A DNA stretch of 64,000 bases from assembly GCF_030272615.1 (NCBI RefSeq), contig NC_081408.1, forward strand, positions 405,239,389 through 405,303,388, given 5' to 3'. Position numbers and translations under genes: made by a program. Position 1 is the stretch's first letter. Each line of letters begins with the position of its first letter. This document shows positions 1-56,835 of the stretch, piece by piece. The notes beneath the pieces were generated by a model. The model was not told where the DNA came from. It did not search any database and saw only the letters and a list, made by a program, of their open reading frames with translations. Source of the DNA: Cryptomeria japonica (lineage: Eukaryota > Streptophyta > Pinopsida > Cupressales > Cupressaceae).

Positions 1-1192
1 AAACTTTTGTTACATATACATCTACATAAGCCCTTTTTATTACTTAATGTTCCATTGATATATTTGAATCTATATTTAAATTGTATTTGTTTTTATATTT
101 TTTTACTATTTTTAAAATTATTCTAAATTTTATGTTTTTTAGTTAAACATCTACTTTATATTTTTTAGTTAAGTATCTACTTTATGTTTTTATATCTATG
201 TCTACATAAGCCTTTTTTATCACCTACTCTTTCTATCACCTACAATTGCATTGATCTATATTAATTTATCCCATGAAACTTCACAACAAAAGAAAAAAGC
301 AAAAATTGAGAGTTCTCAAGTAACTAATGCTTACGCTCTAAGCTATCTAACATTTGGACAATATGGCTGGCACAATCCACCCAACTCTTTTCTCTTCCAT
401 GACTTTTCCAATAAGTAAATATAATAAGAAGCAATGGATGCCATTAGTAAAGAGTTTATATTTTCTTTTATAAAATCCAAAACTAATGTTGGTTCCCACT
501 CTGCTTTTTATTTACTACTCATGCATAATTCTATTAAGTAATTTCATTAAGATAGTCCCAAACTACACAATTTGATTTTTTTGGTCTTTCTCAAATAGAT
601 TTTTTAAATAAATTTTTACATGAGTAATATATAGAATATAAAAAATATATTCTTTCATATACTATAAATTTTGATGGTATTTTTACAATGTAACTCCTTA
701 AATATTTTTGTTATTTGTACAATATCATATCTTAAACTAAATTCATTTTTCTCATTAAATCCAAAAAAATATCAAATCTATCATTATGGGTGTAGAAAAA
801 ACTGTAGGACTTTAATTAGCTAGTTTTCGACTAGAGTTGCTCCTGTTTTCCTTATGTGTGATCTGCAACTGTCAGTCGATGGTATATTATATTCTAACAT
901 TTTCTAGAAGGTAAGGGCCAATACGAACTCAGAGTCCATTGGATCCCAAACAAAGAATGAAGAAGAGGCATAGGATGGAACCAAAGGCCTCATTGAATGC
1001 ATCATCATAACTCTCCATCTCAATATGGCATTGCCAGTTGGATGCTAAGTTGGAAAGATGTAGTACTAAATCCTTTTCACAATCGATCTTAATGCCTATT
1101 TTTCTTTGATTAAAACCAAAGCCTTATACTCTTTGATCTTTTTTTGTTAATAAAAAATGAGAATTTTTTTTAGTGCTTTTATTCCAGAAAGA
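1..1192. other. AT-rich upstream flank, no gene seen
   Basis: This stretch is strongly AT-rich and has no convincing reading frame, RNA gene or element ends. Two short phrases recur near the left edge: a TTTTTAGTTAA-type phrase occurs twice between about 137 and 186, and CTACATAAGCC occurs near 22 and 203. I see nothing else to annotate. Confidence 0.6.
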
Positions 1193-1540
1193 TCAACTAC
1201 TTCTGGATCTAGAAAACATGTGAGTGGAAATAAGGTTTTGTTTTTTTAGTAGCTCGTGTCGAGGCCAAAGCATGAATAGATTGGTTGCTCGATCTGAACC
1301 GACTCCCAAACTATCTATATGTACTAAACCTCTGTCTAACAAAGAGATAGATTTCCAGTGCCTTACTATACCGGCTAAAACAAGATAGAGAGGTTGATTC
1401 GTAAGGAGCAGGTCATTACTTTGCCTTTGCCCAGGCAGATTCGTTTGATCCAGCTGGCCCAGATATAGATATGGTTGAGCCAACACTCATAACAATGAGG
1501 AGTGTGGTCATTTTATTTCCACCCCGCTTTCCTTGATTCA

Positions 1541-1600
1541 CTGAGAAGCGAAAGTCATCGTAACAAGGTTGTAGGGGAACCCGTGAGCTATCTGGTCATC
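1541..1600 (+). other. Possible 3'-end fragment of an organellar small-subunit rRNA
   Basis: The segment contains GTAACAAGGT followed closely by GTAGGGGAACC. This resembles the conserved 3' end of bacterial-type and plant mitochondrial small-subunit rRNA, where GTCGTAACAAGGTAGCCGTAGGGGAACCT-like sequence precedes the mature end. The match is imperfect and the rest of the rRNA is not visible, so it would be a degenerate nuclear insertion of organelle DNA at best. The adjoining open frame on the - strand (1193-1486) has no recognised family and may be part of the same insert or chance. Confidence 0.3.
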
Positions 1601-1653
1601 AATTCTTTCAAATGGTATCCATCGTAAACACACATCTCATTTTCTAGCCTGTC

Positions 1654-1716
1654 GAAAGTTTAAGGAAACCGATCGGGCGTGGCTGCTGAAAGTTTAAGGA
1701 AACCGACCGAGCGTGG
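1654..1716 (+). repeat. 29-bp direct repeat, two copies
   Basis: Two near-identical copies beginning GAAAGTTTAAGGAAACCGA lie at 1654-1682 and 1688-1716, separated by five bases. They lie just outside the left LTR of the Copia element and so belong to the locus that existed before that insertion. Confidence 0.7.
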
Positions 1717-1758
1717 AACTTTTCTGATGTGCGTGAGACAATGCCGATGGGGTATGCC

Positions 1759-2058
1759 TGTTAGGATGAAGAACCAGATTTAAACAACAGAGAAAACATA
1801 ATTATAAACACACAACACAAACAAATGAGACACACAGATTTATCGTGGTTTGACAATTACCTACGTCCACATTGAAGCAGGGGAATCAATAGATTAATAA
1901 CCAATCCAGTTTACACACATACACAGCTACAAGCAGTTCCAGAAAAATTCACTCTACAAATGAAATACAATCAACTCTTAAAGAGCTTGCAAGGAGAAGT
2001 TGAAGAGCCAAGAGTTTTGGCAGCAAGATGAAGGAGTCCGTTGGACTTCACTCCAACA
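1759..2058 (-). repeat. 3' LTR of the Copia element
   Basis: This is the TGTTAGG...CCAACA long terminal repeat on the left. It is followed on the + strand by ATCTCCCACT, which read on the element strand is the purine-rich AGTGGGAGAT plus-strand primer directly before the LTR. That placement fixes the element's orientation. Confidence 0.9.
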
Positions 2059-2119
2059 ATCTCCCACTGAAGGCCAACAAACTACTGTAACAAGTAGATT
2101 CCCCCACTCAGTCCTGCAA

Positions 2120-5100
2120 TCAGTTATTGGAAAGGCCGAGAGAAGCTCGACATAAATCATTAGTGAGCACATCAGTCGGATTCTTGTCAGTATGAATTTT
2201 ATCTACATGAAACTTGCCTTCTTCGACCATATGGCGAACATAATGTCTGTGAACATCAACATGTTTTGACCGAGGTTGAGATGTTTGATGTTTAGTCATA
2301 AAGATGGCACTGCTATTATCACAAAACAAAGCAAAATCTGATTGTTAGAAACCCAACTCGCTGAACAAGAGTTGCAACCATACCATCTCTTTTGCTCCCT
2401 CAGAAAGAGCTATGTATTTAGCCTCCGCAGTCGATTGAGCAACTGTATGTTGCAATTTTGAAGCTCAACTAATCGCTGCCCCGACAAATGTGAAAGCATA
2501 ACCTGAAGTAGACTTTCTTTTGTCTAAATCTCCGACAAAATTAGAATCAGTAAACCCTTGCAAAACTGCCTTGTCCTTTCCAAACCATAAACAAAAATCA
2601 GAAGTACCCTTGAGATACCGCAAAATATACTTGACCGCCTCCCAATGTGATTTGCTCAAATTAGCCATAAATCTGCTCACCACTCCCACGACACGAGCAA
2701 TGTCCGAACGAGTAGACACCATAGTGTACATAAGGCTGCCAACTGCAGATTTGTATGAAATTTTGTCCATAAACTCCTTATCTTCTTGTGTTTTTGGACA
2801 CAATTGAGAAGACAACTGAAAATGAGAGGCTAAGGGTACGCAAACAGACTTAGCATCTGCCATACCAAATCTGTCGAATACTCTTTTAATGTAATCTTGC
2901 TGAGATAGTTTGAGTTCTCTCTTTTTCCCATCCCGAAAAATAGTCATTCATAGAATCTTCTTTGCTGCCCCTAAATCTTTCATGGCAAATTCCTTTGCTA
3001 AGTGAGTTTCAAGTTTACTCACAATCTTCATGCTCGTGTCGGCCACTAGCATATCATCCACATAAAGGAGAAGTATGACAAATTTGCCATTAGGAAGCTT
3101 TTTAAAGTAGATACAAGGATCAGACTCGCTGCGAGTAAACTTGTGATTAATCATGAATTTGTCAAATTTAAGATACCATTGCTGGGGGGATTGCTTAAGC
3201 CCATAAAAACTGTGTTTCAATTTGCAATAGAGGTGTTCCTACCCCTTTTTAATGAACCCTTCCGGTTGATGCATAAATAGTTGCTTATCAAGATCACCAT
3301 GGAGAAATGTCGTCTTCACATCCAATTGTTCAAGTTCAAGATCCCAGGTTGCAACTAAGCCCAATACTGCTCGGATGGTAGTCATTTTGACTATTGGCGA
3401 GAAAATTTCTTTGAAGTCGAGGTCTTGCTGCTGAGCATATCCCTTTACAACTAGTCTTGCTCGAAATCTTTTGCAACCACCAACTTCATCTTTGAGTTTA
3501 TACACCCATTTATTTCTTAATGTCTTTCTGTCATGCGGAAGTGGCACCAAATCCCATGTCTGATTTTGCAATAGTGCGTTCATTTCTTCGCACATTGCAG
3601 CGTGCCAGTTATCACAATCTGCAATTTTACAAGCTTCTTTGTATGTTGCAGGCTCTGTTTGATCAGAGATTAGCAAAGTAGGTTCAACTTCTTCACAAAA
3701 CAATAAATCATTGTTGTAGAAATTTGCAAGAGGTCGCCTCTGTCTGGTTGATTTCCTCAATCGATTCTCTGTTTGAGTAGTAGAATCATTCAATTTATGT
3801 GATCCCCGTTTATGCGAGTAGATATCATGCCCACTGTTAATTTCCCTGTCTGCAGGGCAATCAACAACCTATGGATTTTTCTCGACATTGGGTTCAGGCA
3901 AGTCGTGGGAGAATGGGCTCATAGAGATGTCTAGCTTTGCCTGCATTGGACGAGTGAGCAGGGAGAGAGGCCTATGAGAGAAGCAGGGTCCAACGGAGGA
4001 GGCTGCCACATCACCGTTGGCAGGGAAGCCATGCGGTGGTGGCATGAGCCCCGTGGATGCTTGTGAATGCGAGGCAGAATGTAGGGAGATCCCGTGGGGT
4101 GGAGGGCTCGTGGAGAGAGGGCCTGCGGGGAGCTCATGGGAAAAAATGTAGGGAGCTCACTGTGGCAAGTCACGTGAGGGATGTGGCAAGGAGGGCTGTC
4201 GTGAGGAATGTGGGGAGTATGTAGCATAACATGTAGGATGTGATGGAGTTGCAGACCACCGTGGAGAATGCCCAACCAATTGGGAATAATGTTAGACAAA
4301 ATGCTCACCGTAAGGGTGATCTTCCATGTTTTCTGCGACATGAGTGCTATTTTGGGGAGGATGTGCTTTGTTCTGCAGACCCCCGATTTCAGAATTAAAT
4401 GGAGAGCAGCCATTGTCAACACTCACTTCTTCATTCTTAGTCTGAGAATTGTATTCAATTGAGGTAGATCTCATAGGGGCTCCCACTGAATGAGAGACCA
4501 GAGGCAGAGTGTTGGTAGTCGAATTTTAAAACAAAGACATAGGGACATATTCTTTCTCTAATTTATTTGAATCTTGTAGCACGGGGAAGGAGGTCTCATG
4601 GAAAATTACATCCCTGTTACGAACAATCTTTTTATGAACTGGATCCCACAATCTAAACCCAAATTGCTCTTCGCCATACCCCACAAAAATACATTTCAGC
4701 GACTTTGGATTCAATTTGGTTCGCTTCTCCTTGGGTATATGCGAGAAGGCTTCACATCCAAACACATGAAGATGTGAGTATGAAATCCTGTTCCCTTGCC
4801 ATTCCTCTTCCGGAATACCAAAATCCAATTTAGATGAGGGACTTCGGTTGATTAAATACACTATTGTGTTACACGGTTTTGCCCAAAATTCCTTGCCTAA
4901 ACCTGCATTAGACAACATACATCGTGCCTTTTTAAGAATTGTTCTATTCATCCTCTCAGCTGCACCGTTTTTTTGAGGAGTGAAAGGAACAACCTTGATT
5001 CTTCTAATCCCATTATCAACACAAAAATCATCAAATTCATGTGAACAAAATTCTCCACCATTATCGGTTTGTAAACATTTAATCTTATGCCCAATCTGAT

Positions 5101-6682
5101 TTTCAATTAAAGCTTTGAAAATTTTAAATTTTGAAAAGACTTTAGATTTCCTAGAAAGCATATAAATCCATACTTTTCTTGTACAATCATCAAGAAAGGT
5201 GACAAAACAGTTAGCTCCTCCAATGGAGGTTACCTCGGTAGGCCCAAAAACATCCGAGTATACAAGCTCTAGCGGTGTTGTCTTTGTATCGCACCCACCT
5301 TTCAAAAAACTGATTCTCTTTTGTTTGCCATAAAGACAATGTTCACAAAAGGCTAAGTCAACAAGTTTGAGGCCCGGAAGCCGATTTCTTATATGCATAA
5401 CATGGAGTCCTTTCTTGCTAATGTGCCCAAGTCTTTGATGCCAAAGATCCGCTTTGCTGTCCTCAATCACCATTGCAACTCCCACTTCACCATGAGTCTT
5501 AAATATGTATAAACTACCCACTTTATTACCATTTGCAATCAACATGGTACCATGAGTTACCTTCCATGTATCCGAGAGAAAATTTACATTAAGACCTTGA
5601 TCAAAGAGCTGTCCAACGGATATCAAATTCCGCTTCAATTTTGGGACATGACGAACATCTTTGAGCAACCATGTTTTACCACCTTCTAATGGCAGCAATA
5701 CATCCCCCTTGCCTGTAATTTCACAAGCTTTGTTATCTCCTAAGAAAACATTTCCAAAATGACCTTCATGGTAGTTAATGAACGCTTCAAGACATGAGGT
5801 AGCATGATGGGAGGCACCAGAATCAAGCACCCATGAATCCGGAGTAGTGTCGATTATTGAAAGGAATAGAACACTATCATCTTTATTGTAGACTGTATTT
5901 GCTTCATTGTCGCGCACCCTCTCTCGTGCCCTTTTGAAGTTTCTACAGTCCTTCTTCACATGACCAACTTTGCCACAAAACCAACATTCACGATTTCTAT
6001 TTCTAGACTTTGATCTCCTTGTTGATTTCGAATGTCTATGGTAATTATTTCTGCCTCTATCATGACTTCTACCTCTATTTTTGGTGCTGACCACCGTTAA
6101 GGCTTCACTGGATGAAGGTTCATCATTCTTTCTTCTCAAATCCTTGCTAAGAAGAGTAGCTGCTACATCATTAAAAACCAACTTATTTTCACTAGATATA
6201 GATGTGCTAACAGTTGTTACAACGCCATCCCAGCTGCTTAGCAAAGAACATAATAAAAGAGCAACTTTGCTCTCATCATCTTGTGTCATCTCCACCGAAG
6301 TCGCTTGACTAATCAATGTATTAAATTCATTGATGTGGTTTGCCACAGCACAACCTTCCTTCATTTTCAGTTTGTATAAGCGCTTCATGATAAACACTTT
6401 ATTTGCAGTCGATGCCATTTCATACATGACTGTGAGTCTATCCCATACATCTTTTGTTGTTGCATCACCCGTGACATTGAAGAGGACATTGTTGGGCAAC
6501 GAGAGAAATTTTTTTGCTCTTGCCTTCTTGTTTAATTTTTCCCATTCTTCATCAGCCATCGTAGTTGGCTTCTTCGATTTCCCTTTGAGTGAAAGGTCTT
6601 GCTTTATCAGCAAAGACTCCATCTGCACCTTCCATAACCCGAAGCTCTGACCAGAGAACTTCTCTATCTTCGCTTCTTCCAT
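2120..6682 (-). pseudogene. Copia gag-pol coding region (fossil)
   Basis: Read from high to low coordinates the domains follow Copia order. There is a gag domain of the UBN2/DUF4219 type near 6.0-6.7 kb, a single CCHC zinc knuckle (CWFCGKVGHVKKDC) near 5.95-5.99 kb, a protease with the DSGASHH site near 5.82 kb, a GAG-pre-integrase segment (LWHQRLGH) near 5.4 kb, and an integrase core near 4.9-5.3 kb. Reverse transcriptase of the RVT_2 type, including YVDDML, lies at about 2.5-3.7 kb, and RNase H ends near 2.1 kb. The stretch between integrase and reverse transcriptase (about 3.8-4.5 kb) is poorly preserved. The region is broken into several open pieces. Confidence 0.9.
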
Positions 6683-6742
6683 GATTATGGAATTTCAAAC
6701 ACCAAAATCTTAACAACGATCTAACCTCACTCTGATACCAAT

Positions 6743-7040
6743 TGTTAGGATGAAGAAACAAATTTAAACAACAGAGAAAACAAAATTATAAACACACAAC
6801 ACAGACAAATGAGACACACAGATTTATCGTGGTTCGGCAATTGCCTACGCCCACATTAAAGCAGGGGAATCAATAGATTAATAACCAATATGATTTATAC
6901 ATATACACAACTGCAAACAGCTCTAGAAAATTTCACTCTACAAATGAAATACAATCAACTCTTAAAGAACTTGCAAGGAGAAGTTGAAGAGCCAAAAGTT
7001 TTAGCGGCAAGATGAAGCACGTTAGACTTCACTTCCAACA
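6743..7040 (-). repeat. 5' LTR of the Copia element
   Basis: This is the right-hand copy of the LTR, with the same ends as the left copy. CTCTGATACCA lies just inside it at about 6730-6740; read on the element strand this is TGGTATCAGAG, the tRNA-Met primer-binding site. The outer edge is 445 bp from the helicase ATG. Confidence 0.92.
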
Positions 7041-7485
7041 ATACCTATCAACTAAATATTTGACGTGCAAGCGGGTACAATGGCATTGCTCACATCAGCA
7101 TGTTAAATTCGAGAGCCGCTCATAAGGGTCCACCACAACTCCAGAAAAGCGCTCATTTGTAAAAATATCCTCGTCGAAGTTACATATCCATCACATTCTG
7201 CATTCAGTTGCGTGATGTTCTGAAAATCATCCCTCCAGCATATAGCAACTTTAGATTTATAAGCATGTCAGTCTGAAACCTGGAATATTACCGTGTTTAA
7301 GAAATCGAATAGGTAGTATACCACGCGCACCTTGAATATATTCGCTCTGATGAAATTTATAGGTTTCAAGGACTTGTTTGTTCAAAGTAATATGAGTAGT
7401 AATTTTTCGGAAAAGTAAGAATTTCAGCATAATTTTGATAAGAAATCAAGATTCTCGAGGTTTAAAGGTTTCAAATCTTGGAAAA
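7041..7485 (+). promoter_or_regulatory. Promoter and 5' leader region of the RNA helicase gene
   Basis: These 445 bp lie between the Copia LTR and the helicase ATG and must hold the core promoter and leader unless an upstream non-coding exon exists. AT-rich TATA-like strings are present (AATATATTC near 7335; AATTTATA near 7354), but neither is decisive. The ATG context at 7486 (AAAAATGGC) is a good plant start. The upstream frame is open back to 7435, but the conserved protein start MASWAD begins at 7486. Confidence 0.5.
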
Positions 7486-51237
<43,752 letters not shown>

Positions 51238-52511
51238 TGATATCTCAATCTTTGTTGTTGATCTGTCAGAATCATATTTCTCATTTATTATGTTTGGAAG
51301 TCATTTTGTTTTGATCATTTCTATTATTTCTTCACAACTCTTCTTTGTGTGAGTAGTAGAGTCTTATTGATCTCATTTGCTATTGTTTATAGTGTGGAAA
51401 CATTACGTTCCAATTGTCTATTATTGCATACAATATTGTTTTCTATAAATGATTTTCAGAACCGTTGTTATAATTTATCAAAGTGAATTTGTGTGCATTT
51501 CTTCTACAACACTACCTGCCACGTTCTATGTATTTTCTTTTAAGGAATTTCTGGCATGTTGTTAGGTTGCAGTTGTTGCTTTCCTGTAAGCAATATCTTG
51601 TTTGGATCCAGATAGATGGTGGTTTCCTCAGAGCAAGAACAATATGGATCCAGCTGATGGTTTTTCTAAGAAATGCCCTTTTTATAGTGCTCCTTCAGAA
51701 AATGCTTTATCCATTCGAATTTAAAAAAAAAGTTATTTACATAAATTTTGACATTCATGTCCTTCCATTTGATACATTTTCTTGCACACTGTTTCATTCT
51801 CACCATTTGAAGGGCTCTTAGATCCTTCTATGTTGAAAGGGGCAGAGTTATATATTGAATACACAGTGCCTGGTTTATGTTTCAAATGTTTAATTCTGCA
51901 ACTTAGGCATTCTGTAAAATGTGTATTTGTTCTGGATATGCAAAGAATATTTGCCTCAATCTTTGGAGGTTGTTTTTACGAACCACTCAATTTAATTGGA
52001 TTCATAAGTGATTTAGAGATAAGGTTCAAATTAGAGATGAACTATGGAAAAGGATGCTAATTAGTATAGCCTTTCTATTTGGTGGAAGAAATATTCTGCA
52101 ATGCATTGTGTGCCATATAACAATGGATTCCATGTATTGTAGCATATATTTGAATTTTCAAGTATTTGATTACAAAATACTCTTGGTATAAACCTTAATT
52201 TTATTCTTCCTTGGAGGTACACAATTCTCTTTTTGTCCTTTATTCATTTCTTAATTGATCTTTACCTGGTATCAAAGCCACTGACCTAGTTTTTATCCTT
52301 TGCTTGTGGCTCGCACGGTCCCTTCTAAAGAGGTTTGCAATTTATGACATTCAGACATGGAGTATATGAGTCTGAAGAAGGCTTTCCTCTTTCAACAAGA
52401 GAGTGTGTAGAACATGGTTTCAATAATTTATGGAGTTAAGATTTGAAGTTCTATCGAGTGTTTTCTCTTCCTTTGTTGTTTTTGATTTGAGATTTGACTT
52501 ATGATCCATTT

Positions 52512-52586
52512 AGATTCAATAATTGAAAAACATGCTGAAGCAATGCCAGCTTGTTTCAGATTCAATAATTGAAAAACATGCTGAAT
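52512..52586. repeat. 28-bp direct repeat, two copies
   Basis: The phrase AGATTCAATAATTGAAAAAC plus following bases occurs at about 52512 and 52559. This is a local duplication in intron 5. Confidence 0.85.
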
Positions 52587-54266
52587 GCTGAAACTTTGTG
52601 TAGTGGTCATTCTGTTCTGTTGCAGTTTCAGATTTGACTCTGTATGTCCAGCTTGGGCAACATTGGGAAGCAGTTTGAAATTGCCTCGCTCTGTTTGGCT
52701 TGCAATTTAACCTGAAAACAGATCTCACTGTTATTTTTGTCCAGATTAAAATTTAACCTATCATACATATAGTTTCCATGCCAATTTTTCCTTATGCGAC
52801 AGGTCATGATTCAACTTCTATATAATATATATGGGTGATGCCATGAACCATCCCTCAAAAAGTTATGTTTTGGGCTGATATTTAACATGATGGCAAATTG
52901 TTTTTATTTTAAATTTATAAGTTATTTTTTCTTCTGCCACTAGACCCAATTATTCACTGTATCAGTGTTATATCCAATCTATTGGTCAGGTTTATGTTAG
53001 CTAATATGTTGGGAGCCACTCAGTAGTAGTGCCAATGTTTTCCACTAAAAACAAACTATCAATTGACAACAAAACCATTGGAAGCTTTATCTCTGGTTCT
53101 GAAAGATCCCCAACCCACGCTGCTCTGATTTTTCTGAATTTACCAACTTGCTGATTGAAGGATTTTATGAGTGTTTTGACAGTTTTTGATGAGTTTGATT
53201 CTCACAAGGTATTTAGGGGTTTTTTGCTTGCTTCTTTGCCAATGAACAAACAAATGCAAATATATTGAAATAATAGATTAATAAATTATTTCAAAATTCT
53301 GATATTCATAACAGCAACACTAATACCAATTCGAATAATTTATTGCAACCAGAATAGTGAATAGCATACAAGGAGTCCCCATGCTAGCCTGAAAATGTGC
53401 TTTTTATTGATTGAATTGGTGAAATTGGCAATACAGGAGTACCCTGATGGTGACAATACCGCCAATGAGGTTTATTTGCATCAACTATAATGTTCAAAAA
53501 CAATTATTGCAAGACTGGACAAATCTGCTGCTGATTCCTTCGGGCTCCCAGACAAGATCATTGAATTTAGCCAAGTTTCCTCAATAATTTGCTGATATCA
53601 TCCACCTATGCTGTTTTAAGCTTGAAGAAATGATTTATTTGCTGATTGCTACTGCTAGCAATGAATTTCCAACCAATTCCAAACCCTAAACGATGCTGAT
53701 TTATTTATTTTGACAACCTAGGTGCCTCCAAGGAGTATGGCCTACCCTAGGAAGCCACGTGGGAGTTGGAAATGAATATGGCAGCCTTCGATGGCCTCTA
53801 ATCCCTGATCAATTCACTTTCACCAATCTGATAATGCTGCTACAGGATAAAAAGAAAATCACTAGGAAGGATAGATATACTTACCTGCTGGTGGTATGCC
53901 CAATACCACCATTGCTCAATCCTGTTAATCGATTGTGCCTCTGAAAAGTTTTCATTCCTCAAAGTTGCAAAGATGCTGAATTGAGTTGTAGAGCTCAATC
54001 TCCAAAAAATGATTGTAAAAATGATTCCAAGATGCTCAAAATGGCCTCCAACATGTTGATTTATTGGCCTCAAACCCTAATTCGTTTTTAGGGTTGCCTT
54101 GCATTTTTTTTTATTAATTTTTTTCTTTTCCTTATCTCCCTCAACCCCCTTAGGCTCCCTTATTAATAAAATTAAGTTAACTCATGTCTCCTAGGCATCA
54201 TGGCACAAGGGGGCCCCAACTTATTACTTTATTATAATAATATAAAGTAACATTATAATTATTTAT

Positions 54267-55663
54267 CAAAGTTGCATGGACACGGATACAGATACGACTA
54301 TTTCTTGAGACCTCTCATTTTGAAACGGCGGGATACGACATTCATAAAAAACACTTACACATATTTAACACAATTTTCTAAGTTATTAAAGAAGATTTTC
54401 ATTACAGCAAAAGCAATATGGACACATAATTGTGACATTCCAAAGTACTATATTTAAATATAGTTTTATTATTAAAGAAAAATTCAAATACATTAATAGT
54501 TTGGTAGAATCACATGCTATAAAAAATATCATCACTATTCTCCTAAAATTGGAGATCTACATCATCAAGATTTTTTGAAGAGTTAGGATAGTTGGATCGA
54601 GTGCGACCACCAACTAGACTCTCAGAACCCACTAAAGAATCACCAGAGGATCCTCCTACTATGTCAGAATTCTCAACATTGGGATTGAGATGTGTCAATG
54701 CATTTATGGATACATCAATGTCACTCATCTCAGGTTGTACATCCCAATGTCTACTAGGTCCTTTCATGTAGTCTGTGGAGGAATGCGACAAGAGACGAAG
54801 ATTGGAATGCACATACACAAGGTCCTCTGCTTTGCTGGCTGCCAACCTATTTCGTTTCACAGAATGGATGAAGCCACATGTACTCCAATTCCTCTTAGAT
54901 GCAGAAGAACTTGAAACCTGTAAAAAAAAGTTTATATTATAAGTTTTATAGACACACAATCAAATAAAAATTAAAATAAAATTAGAATATAATTCATATA
55001 AACCTAAACCTGTGATAGAAGTTTGATAGCGAACTTTGCAAATGTCTAGTCGTGGCACCATGGAAGTTCCACCACTTTATAGGGTCCATATCTTTTTTAT
55101 CTGCCATAGCATCAACATCTACATAAGTTCCATCAGAGGATGAAAATGCCCCAAACTCATCTCGAATCTCCTTAGCAAGTTTAGGATTTGTAAACATTTT
55201 TTTGAAAGCTTTTTTATATCCTTTCACAACTTCAACATCCATATTTGGTGCTGCCCTATTTGGCAATGCTAACATATCAGCATGATAGTACTTGGGGTTC
55301 AAGGCATATGCCAAAAGTTGTGAAGGAGTTGTCATTTTATCCCATCACTTCTTGATTATCTCATATATTTGCTTATAAAACATTTCAGAGGGGTCTTGTT
55401 CTTTTGCTAGAATGATATCTCTAATTTTCTCCACCATTGTATCTATATGCAATCATAGATGTCACCCAATATTGGTTGATCGGTATCACAACGTCGAATG
55501 AGGGTGTATATTGGCTCAGTGAAAGATAGCAAGTAATCTATTTGGGCCCAACAATCATCATTGAGAATTAATGTTTTGATATTAGTTGCTCTATTTGTTT
55601 GAGATTGCCTCCAAATTGTCCAAACATCACTAATCACTATACTTTTCAAGGCTTGTTTGACAT
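54267..55663 (-). mobile_element. hAT transposon fragment (C-terminal part of transposase), split by a Ty3/gypsy element
   Basis: The left edge CAAAGTTGCATGGACACGG looks like a hAT terminal sequence. The - strand encodes the C-terminal half of a transposase (next entry). At 55664 the protein sequence stops at the edge of a Ty3/gypsy LTR; the remaining N-terminal half should lie beyond that element, past 64000. Confidence 0.7.
54543..55652 (-). pseudogene. hAT transposase, C-terminal part with hATC dimerisation domain
   Basis: On the - strand, DVWTIWRQSQTNRATNIKTL near 55.6 kb and the LLAYALNPKYYHADML region near 55.3 kb match the central part of plant hAT transposases. The hATC-type end is split by an intron: FAIKLLSQ (exon edge at 55010, donor GTTTAG) joins SSSASKRNWSTCGFIHSVKRN (exon 54543-54917, acceptor TTTTACAG). 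The frame carries at least one stop (EIIKK-stop-WDKM near 55.34 kb) and one frameshift just before FAIKLLSQ, so it is dead. Confidence 0.75.
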
Positions 55664-56835
55664 TGTGATGAACCCTTGCTGGTTCAATTCTTCAAACTGC
55701 TGTAACTCAATATTCTTTTTGTGATTTTGATTATTAGAGATGGTCTTTTAGAAGTAGACAAAATTTGCAAAAGGGGTTTCTTTAATTTTCAATACATATT
55801 GAAAGAATACATGAAATTAATCAACTGAAACAAGGAATTGGAGAATTTAGAAGCATATGCGTAGGTCCTTAGCCAATTTATTGAAATTAAAAGATTCAAA
55901 CCAGCAACTTACAAAGTTCTGATTTTTATTTTGAAAACATATCAGATTTGCTCTTATTTAATAATAAGGCGCCAAAACAGTAAGAAGACGGCACCATTAA
56001 ATGAGCAAGTTGTGTGTTTGGGAAAGAGACTTCCAAACCACAGAAGAATTATCAGCAATAATACCAAATAGAAAACCTACAACAAATCTGCCTTGTAAGA
56101 ACCCAAATCTGCCCCAATTTGATTCAATTTGACTTCTGAATGAAGCCAACCAAGCTGCAACAATTCGATTGATCTTTCACAATCTCAAAGCTACTGAATT
56201 CTAAAGAATGCACGCTCTCCAAAATAGGTCCAAAGCATAGCCGCCATAGCCATGTGTTCAGAAGAAATGTCAAATGCTCAATATCAATGAATGAGGTCTA
56301 ATTTTATCTTGGCCGCCTAAATATCCAAAAGGTGCGATTTTCAGCAATTAGGGTTTTAAAAATAATGACTTGCTTTTAGGATTCCCAACTTAATCCTAAA
56401 AGGGATGCCCAACTTAAGAGATATAGAATTTTCACTTAAATAAATTTAAGTGATGCACTTTATGATTTTATTTTAATATTTCATTAAAATATTGATTGCT
56501 TGCGAGAACCACTTAAAAATTCATATATCCTACATTATCGCTTAGAAACTAAATCCGTCAGAAGTTGGGGCCACAGTTCGCCATGCCAGTGAAAATAGGA
56601 CCATGTCTATTTTTAGCAGTTTTTCCCTAAAAAAATAGGAAATCCTCATATGATGTCAGAAACTGATGAAACAAAGACCAGAACTGAACTCAACACTGAA
56701 CTAGAAAAAATAGACTGACCACTCCTCAAGATACTGCATCACTGACCCCCTTATCCATACCTTGTTAGCCTACAAGGGTCCAAAAATAGGCTAACTCCTC
56801 AAACCACTGCCTGTGACTAGGACGGGGACATTACA
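55664..56835 (-). repeat. 3' LTR of the chromovirus
   Basis: On the - strand it runs TGTAATGTCCCC (56835) to TTCATCACA (55664), 1,172 bp, with TG...CA ends. The purine-rich plus-strand primer lies at 56836-56849. No TATA box was assigned. Confidence 0.75.

Larger units (their letters stand above)
1759..7040 (-). mobile_element. Ty1/Copia LTR retrotransposon, both LTRs present, broken
   Basis: The element is 5.28 kb and reads on the - strand. Two LTRs of about 300 bp begin TGTTAGG and end CCAACA. The internal side of the right (5') LTR carries the complement of TGGTATCAGAG, the classic tRNA-Met primer-binding site, and the internal side of the left (3') LTR carries a purine-rich tract. The flanks ATGCC and ATACC look like a 5-bp target repeat with one mismatch. 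Counting by eye, the LTRs differ at roughly 9% of sites, which makes the insertion old (probably tens of millions of years at slow gymnosperm rates). The coding region has the Copia order gag, protease, integrase, reverse transcriptase, RNase H and is interrupted in several places (about five). The promoter LTR faces away from the helicase gene. Confidence 0.93.

Noticed and set aside
51483-52060. Missing helicase exon 6 among frames at 51.5-52.1 kb
   Set aside because: None contains motif V or VI residues (ARGLD, HRIGRTGR) or family sequence; they read as intron.
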